Assembly: GCA_037953625.1 (NCBI GenBank)
Contig: CM075650.1
Coordinates: forward strand, 22,471,206-22,535,205
DNA: 64,000 nt
Reading direction: 5' to 3'
DNA from: Crotalaria pallida
Taxonomy: Eukaryota; Streptophyta; Magnoliopsida; Fabales; Fabaceae
Position 1 is the stretch's first letter. Each line of letters starts with the position of its first letter. The notes under the pieces were generated by a model. It did no database searches. It was not told the origin of the DNA and worked only from the letters and a program-made list of their open reading frames with translations. The position numbers and the translations under genes were made by a program. Positions 45,930-55,921 of the stretch are shown here, piece by piece.

Positions 45930-47263
45930 TGTAGAATCAAAATGGTTTCGATGAAGACAAATGAATCAGCTCGCTGTGTTGATGAAGTCGAGCTCGGTCC
46001 TCGACAATCGATGAAGACAACTGAATCAGCTCACTGTGTTGATGAAGTCGAGCTCGGTCCTCGACAATCGATGAAGACAAATGAATCAGCTCGATGTGTT
46101 GATGAAGTCGAGCTCCATCCTCGGCCATTGATGAAAACAAAAGAATCAGCTCATTGTTATGATGAAGTTAATAACTTTGATGAGCTCGGTTCTCGGCACC
46201 TAGCTCCGTCCTCGATCATCGATGGAGACAAATGAATCAACTTAGTGTTCTGATGAAGTCAATTACTTTGATGAGCTCAGTTCTCTGCACCTATCTCGGT
46301 GCTCGGTGTGCTATGAATCTCAGTGCTATCTGATCGGATCGATCCGTGGTTATAATCTCAGTGTTATCTGGTCGGCAGAAGATCGGATCGGTCGATGCTC
46401 ATAAACTTAGTGCAAAATGGTCGGAGTAAGATCGGCTCAGTCAGACTTTGATTAGGTCCGCTATACAAGTCCCCCAGCTTGGCAAGGCGTTTTGACAGAT
46501 GCCGAGTTCACTAACTGTTGTTCAGCTTTCTCAACAAACAACAGTTAAGAAGGGATTGGTTAAAATCAAATCTGATTTGAAAGTGATTGTTGGAAAGGCA
46601 TTTACTCCCAGAATCTTTCCTAATTCGGTGACTCCATTTCCTCCCTGATCTTTGGGGATTTTGGAGATTATAAAGGGAGCGATGAAGAAGATAGGATTAG
46701 AAGACACACGCAAAAATCAAATTGTTAATCATATCTATCACTTCTTTTCTCAACCTAATACTCAATTGGTTTTCACACTTTCTGATCTATTTTCAATTGA
46801 GTTTCTGGCCGAAACCATATTCACGTTTCTTACTGTTCATTGAAGAGACGAGGAGCTATTGAAGGTTTCAAGGAGCTCCGCCTGTGGAAGTGGTGAAGAG
46901 GTTCTTCAGCCATCAAAATCAATTGGGGTAGATTTCAAGAGTTTGGTACACTCTTGAAAGGGTTAGGAGTTAGTGAGGTTCACTGTAATTCCTTTGTAAC
47001 CAATTGAATTGATTTTGAGTAAAAAACTCCCTAAGGTTTATGGGGGACTAGACGTAGTTCTCATGGGTGAGAGTGAACCAGTATTAAATTTTTGTGCCTC
47101 TTCTATTTTACTGCTTTCTGCATTGTCCAAGTGTTTTAGTCGTCTTTGTTGAACCTTAAACTGCTTAAATCGTGCTAGTTGTGAAACCACTGAAAATCTG
47201 GTTTTTGTGTGTTGCAGCTCGGATAATCGATTATCGGTATAGATAACCGATTATCACATACTG
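45930..47263 (+). mobile_element. Copia LTR (copy A), interrupted at its right end
   Basis: Starts TGTAGAATC directly after the polypurine tract. It matches the complete copy at 60389-61861 up to ATTATC-CATACTG, where the minus-strand LTR-5 begins at 47264. The remaining ~130 bp of the LTR are not found beyond the insertion. Near the start it holds four 60-bp repeats of ATGAAGACAAATGAATCAGC type (about 45951-46245), which explains the repetitive ORF there. Confidence 0.88.
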
Positions 47264-47949
47264 TGTAACATCCTTAATTTAATTAGTAAAATTTAAGTTT
47301 TACTGAAAATGGTGTTTGAAATTTTCTTTTAAACCTAATTACTTTTAAAATATTTTACGAAAATCTGGCAGAGTTTCCTCTGTTTATCGGACTTTCCCAA
47401 AATTTCCTGTTGTACCTGTTCAGCCAGAATAGTTTTCAGACATAAACCATAAAACTAAAACAGTCATTGGAAAATCCTAGTGCCCAATTAATTCCAGATC
47501 AGGGCCGGTATCTATTACACATTTTAAATTACAAAAATATTAGTTTCCACATAATTAAATCTACAATCCACTCATAATAACGACCACTCCACGTAGTGGA
47601 GCGGTAATCCTGCTCGGCCACGACTTGTGCAAGCTCCTTCTGTACCTGCAAAATATAGCAAGAAGGGTAGCATTACACAGGACTTAGAAAGATAAATTCT
47701 AAAAGGAATAGCAATAAACTAAGCCTACGTTACTATTAACATACAATGTATTTAAATATCCATACCTTTAATTTTCTTTTACTTCTTCTCTTATTCTCAC
47801 ATTTATTTTCATTTTTAGTTCTCTATTTATTTCTTCATATTTCTTTTCATTCTTAATTCTCCGGTCATTCTCTCACATTCATTCACTTGTTTCCATTCTT
47901 TTCCTTTTAATTATTTGGCTTAGAGCCAGTTACCATTATTTCCTTTATT

Positions 47950-48510
47950 TCTTTTAGTGATGACAGTGACTTCCGCCCGCCTGCCATCTATACCATTCCT
48001 TTCTTTTATTTCCTTTAGTGATGACAGTGACTTCCGTCCGCCTGCCATCGAAACCATACTTTCTTTTTAGTGATGACAGTGACTTCCGCCCGCCTGCCAT
48101 CGAATCCTTTCTTTTCTTTTAGTTATGACAGGGACTACCGCCCGCCTGTCATCGAATCCATTCTTTTCTTTAAATTCTTTTAGTGATGACAGTGACTTCC
48201 GCCCGCCTGTCATCGAATCCATTCTTTTCTTTTAATTCTTTTAGTGATGACAGTGACCTCCGCCCGCCTGTCATCGAATCCATATTTTCTTTTTATTTCT
48301 TTTAGTGATGACAGTGACTTTCGCCCGCCTGCCATCGAAACTATTCTTTTAGTGATGTCAGTGACGTTCGCCCGCCTGACATCGAAACCATTTCTTCTTA
48401 TTTCTTTTAGTGATGACAATGACTTTCGCCCGCCTGCCATCGTGTCCATTATTTCTTTTAGTGATGGCAGTGACTATCGCCCGTCTGCCATCGTGTCCAT
48501 TATCCCTTTT
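47950..48510 (-). repeat. Tandem array of ten ~54-bp hairpin units inside LTR-5
   Basis: Plus-strand units read GATGACAGTGACTTCCGCCC then GCCTGCCATCG. The arms GATGNCAG and CTGNCATC pair over 8 bp. The variable position is A/T (two units), T/A (one), G/C (one), or A/C (five units, counting one with a second change). The last is a G-U pair on the minus strand, the strand this LTR would transcribe. The remaining unit has one outer mismatch. Spacers are T-rich. Confidence 0.88.
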
Positions 48511-48781
48511 ATTTTTCTATTATTTCCTTTACTTTTCTTTTTACTTTTCTTTTACAATAATAGTGCCATTTTTCCTTTCTCTTTTTCTTTATCTTTTTAG
48601 ATTTTACATATTTCTCTTTACTAATTATTCTCATTTTTAACTAACTCTACTTGGTTTGGTCATGTACAATATATTTAGATACTCGTTCCTAGATTTTTGG
48701 TTTTCCCTAGTTCAAGTTCAAGTTCAAGTCAAAGCTTCCCATCTACTATGTAGGGTTGAAGGTTTGACAAGAACCAACAAA

Positions 48782-49130
48782 CTAAAGTTCAGCTTTAATC
48801 CTATTACTTACAACATCATTTGAAAAAGAATTTAAATCAAAAATAGAACTAAATCTATAAGCTAACTCCTTCTTAATGATGATAAAAACTTGATCCGGTC
48901 GTTTCCTTTGATCCATGAATTGACGTCGATTCCTTTCCATCCAAATGTTATATATGCACGCAGCAAATGATGCTATAATCAGTTGTTTGCGATTCTTATC
49001 CCTGAAACCATAATTCAGCAATCTTGTCCAGTTTGAGTATTTGAAATACCATATGTCCAGTCCAATCCAATCACCAATCATGTTCAGAAGTTGTCTGCTC
49101 CAATCACCTCATAGAATTTTTAAAGCAACA
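48782..49130 (-). pseudogene. LINE reverse-transcriptase C-terminal fragment
   Basis: The minus-strand frame includes RKQLIIASFAACIYNIWMER and NRRQFMDQRKRPDQVF, the zf-RVT-like C-terminal region of plant non-LTR retrotransposons. It is about 100 residues long with no RT core. It lies inside LTR-5 between the hairpin array and the MITE. Confidence 0.65.
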
Positions 49131-50182
49131 AATCAAGACAAAAATCAATCCAAGTATTCATTTTCTCATGGAAACCGACAATTCATCAAGAAAACTACAT
49201 ATGTCCACAATCATTTACATGTACCATGAATAAAATTTATTTAGGCATGAACATCACTAAAACCGTACCACACTTCAAACCAAGAAATCAAGACAAAATT
49301 CATCCTATCAATCATTTTCATAAAGAAACCGAAAAATTGGTTAGGAAAATAACAAAGATTAGCAATTCCTTAACATACATCAAAAACAAAATTCATTCCC
49401 TTCATATTAAAACCCTTGACCGAACATGCATGAAAAAAGTTAGGAATTTTTTAAACTAAAAATTAAAATAACAACATATACCATAAAATCAAGAGTGAAG
49501 GGACAGTTTGGTCCCTCAAATTTTTCAACAGGGACACTTTAGTCCCTTGAGAAATTTAATTCATTTTTAGTCCCCAAAGTTTTCCAAAAGTACCAATTTA
49601 GTCCCTGTCCTATTTCCGTTAGCCACTTCGTTAAGGGACTAAATTGGTACTTTTGGAAAACATGAGGAACTAAATTGGTACTTTTGAAAAATATGGGGAC
49701 TAAAAATGAATTAAATTTCTTGAGGGACTAAAGTGTCCCTGTCGAAAAACTTGAGGGATCAAAGTGTCCCTTGTAACATCCCAAATTTTAAACCCAAAGA
49801 CGAATAAATAAATAACAGTTAGAATAAATGAAATAATGATAATAAACTACAAATAGTTATTAAAAGAAGTGTTTTAACATTAGGAAAGGATAATAATAAT
49901 AATAATAAAAACGTTAGAAAAGAAAGGAGCATTAAATTGAAGTTAGAAACAGGCCAGAAAGATAGATAATCTGGTACTAAAATATAACAGGGGGTAGAAA
50001 ATCAAAATAAAATATTTAAGACTCCAAACTCAATTTCCACCGTTGGATATGAAGATATGATTTTTAGAAGGTTGCTCGTCAAATTTGAGCAAGATCCAAC
50101 GGTGCACGAAGAAGTTATGGCTATTTGAAGTTGGGGAGAAAATAGCTGAAAAATTGAAAAGTGAAGTAGCAGTACCTGAAGG

Positions 50183-50341
50183 TTTCGCTTAAGCGAAAAC
50201 GTGAAACTTCACCACTGAAGCCATTTCGCTTAAGCGAAACTGGTCGCTTAAGAGAAAAGCGTTCGTGTCCATTACTGAAGCTCGTTCGCTTAAGCGAATA
50301 AATTTCGCTTAAGCGAAAATGGTCTGACTGGCTTTAAAACG
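50183..50341 (+). promoter_or_regulatory. TTCGCTTAAGCGAA palindrome cluster and TATA-like box of LTR-4
   Basis: Four copies of the palindrome TTCGCTTAAGCGAA (two with a one-base change) and one half-degenerate copy lie in 140 bp. TTTAAAA follows at about 50333, and the transcribed CT-rich leader would start shortly after. Confidence 0.6.
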
Positions 50342-52046
50342 CGAGGAGACCCTCTTCTCCACTCACTCTCCCCCTTTGTTTCTCTCTCTTCCTCCGATCC
50401 TCCTTCTTCCTCCCTCCTCCACAACCTTCACCGGAGCCACCAAGGCCGCCGCCGCCTCCTTGAGCCTCCCTCCCTCTCCATAGATCTACTTTCTCTCTCT
50501 CTCTCTCTCTCTTTCCTTCCCTCTCAATCTCCCTCCTTGCTCTCTCTCTCCACCACCACCAACCACGACCAGCTGCCGCCGGAGCCGTCACCGCCATCAC
50601 CTCCACGGCCAACCACCCTCATAAACCCCTTACTCGCTCTCTCTTTCCCCGATTGGCCGAGCTTTCCCTCTCTCCCTCTCTTCTCTTCCTTGTTGGCCGC
50701 CACCACCGCCGCCTTAGACCACCGCCGCCGTGGCCGCCGATCGAACCACCACAGCCACAGCCTCTCCCTTATCCCCTCCCCTCTCACACCCACGAGCCTT
50801 CTCTCTCTCCACGGATCCCACCGGCGTCGTTATCGACCGTGATCGCGTCGGGCTCGTGTCGGGAACCTCGAAGCTCGAAGCTCTTGCCTCGGTCCAATCG
50901 CGATCGTTCCCGCTAACGAGGAGCAGCACCGAAGCGGTCATCGTCGCCGAGCTAAAATCCAGGTTCTATTTAACAAGCCCGAGGTAAGAGGGTTCGCGTT
51001 ACCTTTACTTGAGAAGTAAATTCTAGGATGCTATAGTGGTAGCTGAGAATAGGGTAATTAAAAAGTATGTTAATAAACCTTAGGGTAGTCCTCGCTGACA
51101 TAAATGAATAATTAGAATTGTTAATTGAAACCACACGTTAGGGAATACAAGGAATGAGCATAGAATAAGGCCCGGAACGAATGAGCGTGATTAGAATATT
51201 AAAATAGTTAGAATAAAACAAAAACGTGAGCAATCATAAAAATAAAACCATAGGGGAAGTAAAAGGACAAGAGGGTAAACGAAATAGGCAAAGAGAGAGT
51301 AGAATTAATGAATTAAAAGATAATAAGTATAATAGTACCCGAAGAGTAAAGTGAGGTAAAAGAGGGATTAGTATAGGGAATAATAAATACATGCAGGACC
51401 GATTAAAGCAATAGGCGCAAGATAATAACTTAGATTTAAAATAAAATAGGAAAGTGATAAGCGGATTAATAAAAAGATAATAAAACGAAGAAAGAGTACA
51501 TTATGAGGGAAGTTAGGTAGAATTATGTAATAAAAATTGAGAAGCTAGATTAAATTAATAGAGCAATTAAAAATAATATAGTTAATGAAATAGGAACAAT
51601 GAGTTAGGTAATTGACTGAGATAATGAAATTAAGAAATAACTAAGAATTAGTAACGAGAACTAGAATATACTATACTTGACCGTATTAATTAGAGTTGGA
51701 TAAAATCGGGGAAAACTAACAAAAAGAAAAAGAGTAAAGTAGAAAATGTAAAAAAATGTGATAAGTCATAAACGAAAATAAAGATTAAAAGATTCTGATG
51801 AGCATAAAAGAATTATTTAAATTATAAGAAAAAGAAAAGGAAGAGAAGAAGAAAAAAAAAGGAAAAGAAAGAAGGATATTGAAAATAGTGAAAAGTAAAC
51901 AATGTGATGATAAGTTCCTAAGTAAAGAAATGAAATAAAAGAGAAAAATACAGTAAATCAGAAAAGAGAAAAGATATATGACTAAGAAAAAGGGAAGAAG
52001 AGAAAGAGAAAGAAAAAGAAAGAGAAAGAAAGGAAAGAAAATGAAA

Positions 52047-52265
52047 GTCTGGTGCGAGTCTGGTAAGGCGTATCGGCATCGATGCGAGCCTGGTAAGCCA
52101 TATCGGCATCGATGCAAGCCTGGTAAGGCGTGTCAATTAAAAAGAAAATAAAAGTCCGGTGCGAGCCTGGTAAGGCGTATCGACATCGATGCGAGCCTGG
52201 TAAGGCGTGTCGATTAAAAAGAAAATGGAAGCTCGATGTGAGCCTGTTAAGGCGTATCGATTAAA
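52047..52265 (+). repeat. Tandem array of about six hairpin units inside LTR-4
   Basis: Units of about 40 bp contain GCGAGCCTGGTAAGGCGTAT. GCCT pairs with AGGC around GGTA. The first unit has GTCT, a U-G wobble; one unit (AAGCCA) breaks the stem. CGAT and ATCG can extend the stem. Spacers are purine-rich. Confidence 0.75.
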
Positions 52266-52887
52266 AGGAAAAAGAATGGAAAATGGATAAAAGAATGGGA
52301 ACGAAAGAATGAAAAGAGAATCAATAATTAAAAGAATGTGAGATTAAGTGAAGAACTAAAAGAGATTAATTATATGAATAATTATGAATAAAGTATATTA
52401 ATAGTTATGTAGGCTTAGTTATTTGCTATGTCTTCTTATAGGATTTATCTTTTTAAGTTCTGTGTAATGCTACCCTTCTTGCTATATTTTTACAGGTACG
52501 GAAGTGGAGTTTACACTGTTGCGGGCCGAACTGAAAACTCTCCACCACGTGGAGTGAATTTGTGATACCCTGAGTGGATTTTATTATATTAAAAACTGTT
52601 ATTTTTGTAATTTATAATATGTGTAGTTATATGCCCTGAGACTGGTACTGATTGGGCATTAGGATCTGATCTGGTTTTTAATCTGTTGTGTTTATGTTTT
52701 TAAATAATTCTGGACTGACAGGTTTTTAGAAGGAAATTTTTGGGAAGTCCGAAAAACAGAGGAAACTGTGCCGGATTTTCGTAAAACCTTTCATAAGAAA
52801 TCAAATTCTAAAATGAACTTTCAAACTCTGATTTTATTAAAATTTAAAATTAACTAAATAAAGTAAGGATGTTACATCCCTTCACTC

Positions 52888-54118
52888 TAAAATCAATTAT
52901 ATTCAACTTATATTTAAGCATTTCCATTACCAATCAATGAGTAAAATTATTTGCACAAAAGGGACCTTAAAACCGAATACCCTATTACACACATACTAAG
53001 TCACAATTTCATTTTTCTTGAAATCAAACTTAGAACTCAAAAATATATCAAATAATTACCACAAATCATGAATCAATTGCATGCACAAAGAAACAAACTC
53101 ATTTTCCCCAAAACAAAACCCTAACCATACATGCACAATGGAATCAAGAAGAATTTTCGCAAATCAACTCAAATTAGTTCAAGAACATCCTATTTCAACT
53201 CACATTTCAATATAAAAATACAAATGAAAAATGAAAAATCCTTTTAAACAAGTGTGGGTCAAAACCGTGAGCTCTCTCAAGTGGATGCATGTCCATTTTT
53301 TAATTTTAAACTTCAATCTATATATATTCAAGTATAGAAAATCATAAGGAAGCTTAAAAACATGCATGCAAAAGCTTAAAACTTCAAACAACAAAAACTC
53401 TCCATGAACCGAAAATAAGAACCAAAAATAATAAGGAAAAGAGAAAGGAAAACAAGATTAAGAATCAATACCCAAGTGGAAGGATGAAGAATGGGGTGAA
53501 AATCAAAGCATTCCTCCTCCTCTTGTTCTTCCTCTTCCTCGGCCACCTCTCTCTTTCTCACTCTATCTTCTTTTTTTTTTTTAAGCAAAATAAATTGTAA
53601 GAAGGGGGTGGGGGTGGTAAATGGGTATTTATAGAATTTAGGTGGGTGGGGTGGATTTTGTAAAATGGGGGGTTCAAAAACTAATTAGAGTGGGAGAGTG
53701 TGTAAGAGATAAATGACAAAGCTCCCCATTGGCCGAAAATCCTCTCAAGATAGAGTTATTAATTGTTGATCTTAATTAGGGTAGTTTAAGAGATAAGAGT
53801 ATTAATTGGGTTGCCCTAGGTACTTGTGCCTTAATAAATGGATGTTTCCTAATTTAAAATTCAAAATTTGTAACAGCCTGATTTTCGTAACTCAGAATAT
53901 CCAACTTTTTATTTATTAAGTTACCAAAAATGAGGCCAATTTTTTTTTAAACACCTTATTGAAATGTCCTTGGTGTAGTTAACACTCTTCACCGAAAACC
54001 GAGTTGTTACTAAAACATTCCTTTACATGAACTTCCAAAATTTTCAAAATAACTTCACTCAGTTCCTTCATGTTCATCTTCACAAATTTTCAAAATAACT
54101 TCACTCATGTTCCTTCAT
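52888..54118 (-). other. Promoter-proximal part of LTR-5 and a following LTR end
   Basis: Nothing coding on the plus strand. On the minus strand the TATA-like CTATAAATACCC near 53625 and the purine-rich leader support a promoter. TGTAACAGCCTGATTTTCG at 53869 looks like the inverse of an LTR 3' end and is cut at 54118 by the second FAR1-copia copy. A ~50-bp direct repeat (TTTTCAAAATAACTTCACTC) lies at about 54035-54115. Confidence 0.45.
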
Positions 54119-54892
54119 GTTGATTTTGGCAGTTTGTCGTTTGAGACGATTACCAAGTATAGCTTTCTGAACATTGATGTTGCTTACCATTTCTACAACC
54201 ACTATGCTGAACTTAAAGGTTTTAGGATCAGGAAGCATAATAGTGGTAAAAACAAGAAAGGTGAGTTAACAACAAAGTCGTATGTATGTTCAAGGCAGGG
54301 ATTTCTTAATTCGCAACGGGAGTTGGGATTTTGAATAGGTCATGCAATTAATGGTATAATCAGTCCAAAATATAGGGATATAATTGGATGATTATATGAC
54401 TTTATAATTCCCTTGTGCTGAATAGATATTTTCTTATATTGTAATTTGTTGAGGGATCAAGGATTAAATATATAGAAAATAAGGGTAATGTTAGAGACGT
54501 CTAACTATTGCTATTTGAGAGGAATAGTCCATGAATTGAAGGATAATTAAAGGAAAATATAAATCATAGTTAAAATAAGTGAATCATACAATGAAACCAA
54601 GTTCCTAACCTTTTTCTATTGCTTTCTATACATCTTATCTCCTCAATCTTCTTTTCTTATTTTACTATTATTATTCTTCTCCTTCTTAAATTCAATAACA
54701 AGTTGCACTAATAATTACGAATTGGTGGAAAGTTATTAGAAACAACTTCGATCCCTGTGGGACGATATTCGGTCTTCCAGACTATATTACTCGTTGACCT
54801 AGTCCTCTTGCTAGTATATCAACAAGTTTTTGGCGCCGTTGCCGGGGATTGAAATTCGATTCTAATTTCTTTTCGTTACTTTTTGTAATTAT

Positions 54893-55921
54893 TTGTGTAA
54901 TTTGTACTTTCTCATGTATAACTATAGTTGTAATAGTGATTCAGATTGTGATAGATTTATTCCATATTATCCTTATCCTCTATACTATGTTGCACAAAAT
55001 ATAAATCCTAGGAAGGCCCAATGGAAAATAGATATAGAGATAATGAATCAACAGATTAATGATATGAAAAAGGAAAGATACTATTCTCAATTTTCTCATG
55101 TGGAGCCTCCCCCTCCTAGTAAAACCCCAATGGAAATAGCTCTAGAGAGATTGGCTCAAAAAGCTGAGGATTTTGCTAAAGATTGCAAAAATAATTTTAG
55201 ATTCCCTCGTGTTGAGCAAATTCCTCCCCCTGTGGAGAAAGAGTCATGGGAAATTAACCAAGAGAAATTAGCTCAAAAAGTTAGTAGTAGTGTTCAAGAA
55301 ATTAATTTTATAAATGAAGAAAACAGAAAAAGTTTTGAGAACATAGAAATAGCACTTGAGCAAATTTCAAAATATTTATCTGAGGAGTCACAAGCATTAT
55401 CAACAATTTTTTACTCTCCTAAAAAAGAGGAAGAAGTTGTGGTAATGGATGTGACCAATGATCAAATCCATCTGGAGGAGCAAAAATCTGAAAAAGAAAT
55501 TGTGCATGATAGTTTTGAGGAAGAGGATCGAAAAATAAAAATAGAAGGTTTGAAAATTGTAGAAAAAATTGAACCACCCTTGCATGAGGAATTTGTTGTT
55601 ATAGAGAATTTAATTAAATCTAGTTCATGCTTGGGTGATTCAGAATTTTTCTATTATATTCAGCCTAAGTACTTTCATGAAAAATATCTAGAACAATCTG
55701 AATCATTATTAGGCAATGGGAAGCATGAGAAAGTAATCTTCCTGACTAATGGAGTTAACAACTTCATGATGGACGATGGAAGAAAAGATCACCCAAGGTC
55801 TTCCCCATGGGATGTGGGCATAACTCATTATTGTTGCATCACATGGGATTTGACCCATAGAATTTGGGACCCTGGTGGATTTGTTTTGTACATAAGCAGT
55901 AGTGTAGGTTTCAATTCTTAG
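54893..55921 (+). CDS. ORF of the Athila-like element, function unknown
   Basis: A 342-codon frame inside the element. The predicted protein is acidic and rich in Glu/Lys. It holds two related segments (PPPPSKTPMEIALERLAQKA and PPPVEKESWEINQEKLAQKV), suggesting an internal duplication, and probable coiled-coil stretches. It has no zinc knuckle, protease, RT or integrase motif. Similar glutamate-rich proteins occur in non-autonomous plant elements, where they may be vestigial gag. The true start may be the Met at about 54917 (MYNYSCNSD). Confidence 0.5.
   Translation: MCNLYFLMYNYSCNSDSDCDRFIPYYPYPLYYVAQNINPRKAQWKIDIEIMNQQINDMKKERYYSQFSHVEPPPPSKTPMEIALERLAQKAEDFAKDCKNNFRFPRVEQIPPPVEKESWEINQEKLAQKVSSSVQEINFINEENRKSFENIEIALEQISKYLSEESQALSTIFYSPKKEEEVVVMDVTNDQIHLEEQKSEKEIVHDSFEEEDRKIKIEGLKIVEKIEPPLHEEFVVIENLIKSSSCLGDSEFFYYIQPKYFHEKYLEQSESLLGNGKHEKVIFLTNGVNNFMMDDGRKDHPRSSPWDVGITHYCCITWDLTHRIWDPGGFVLYISSSVGFNS

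Larger units (their letters stand above)
49772..52876 (+). mobile_element. Complete 3.1-kb solo LTR (LTR-4) with TCCCT target duplication
   Basis: It begins TGTAACATCCCAAATTTTAA and ends GTAAGGATGTTACA. TCCCT flanks both sides (49767-49771 and 52877-52881). The plan matches LTR-3: palindrome cluster 50183-50320, TATA-like TTTAAAA near 50333, a CT-rich leader, predicted donor 50984 (CCCGAG then GTAAGAGGG), hairpin array 52047-52265, acceptor ending 52495 (TATTTTTACAG), CACGTGG exon near 52543, and a hairpin at 52757-52770. The predicted intron is 1512 nt. ORFs in the CT-rich leader are low-complexity. Confidence 0.94.
49493..52887. mobile_element. MULE-type foldback MITE with 9-bp target duplication, split by LTR-4
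   Basis: The left end GAGTGAAGGGACAGTTTGGT and the inverse of the right end GAGTGAAGGGACACTTTGAT match over more than 100 bp. TAAAATCAA lies on both sides (49484-49492 and 52888-52896), a perfect 9-bp duplication. Without the LTR the element is about 290 bp. LTR-4 sits 11 bp from its right end. Confidence 0.93.
47264..53875 (-). mobile_element. Minus-strand long LTR (LTR-5), carrying nested insertions
   Basis: The left end TGTAACATCCTTAATTTAAT is the inverse of a typical LTR 3' end of this group. Reading on the minus strand, a probable TATA box (TCTATAAATACCC, about 53620-53635), a purine-rich leader, the hairpin array (47950-48510), an acceptor TTTTGCAG at 47646, the CACGTGG-like exon (about 47585) and the GAAA-loop hairpin (47369-47382) follow in order. 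Excluding the nested MITE and LTR-4, the length is about 3.2 kb, like the other solo LTRs. The right end is tentative: TGTAACAGCCTG at 53869 may be the end of a further LTR. Confidence 0.65.

Noticed and set aside
45729..46235. 168-codon protein-coding gene
   Set aside because: The frame spans the copia polypurine tract and LTR repeats, so it is not a gene.
50334..50987. Several Ser/Pro- or Arg/Gly-rich ORFs
   Set aside because: Low-complexity CT-rich leader of LTR-4, open in many frames.
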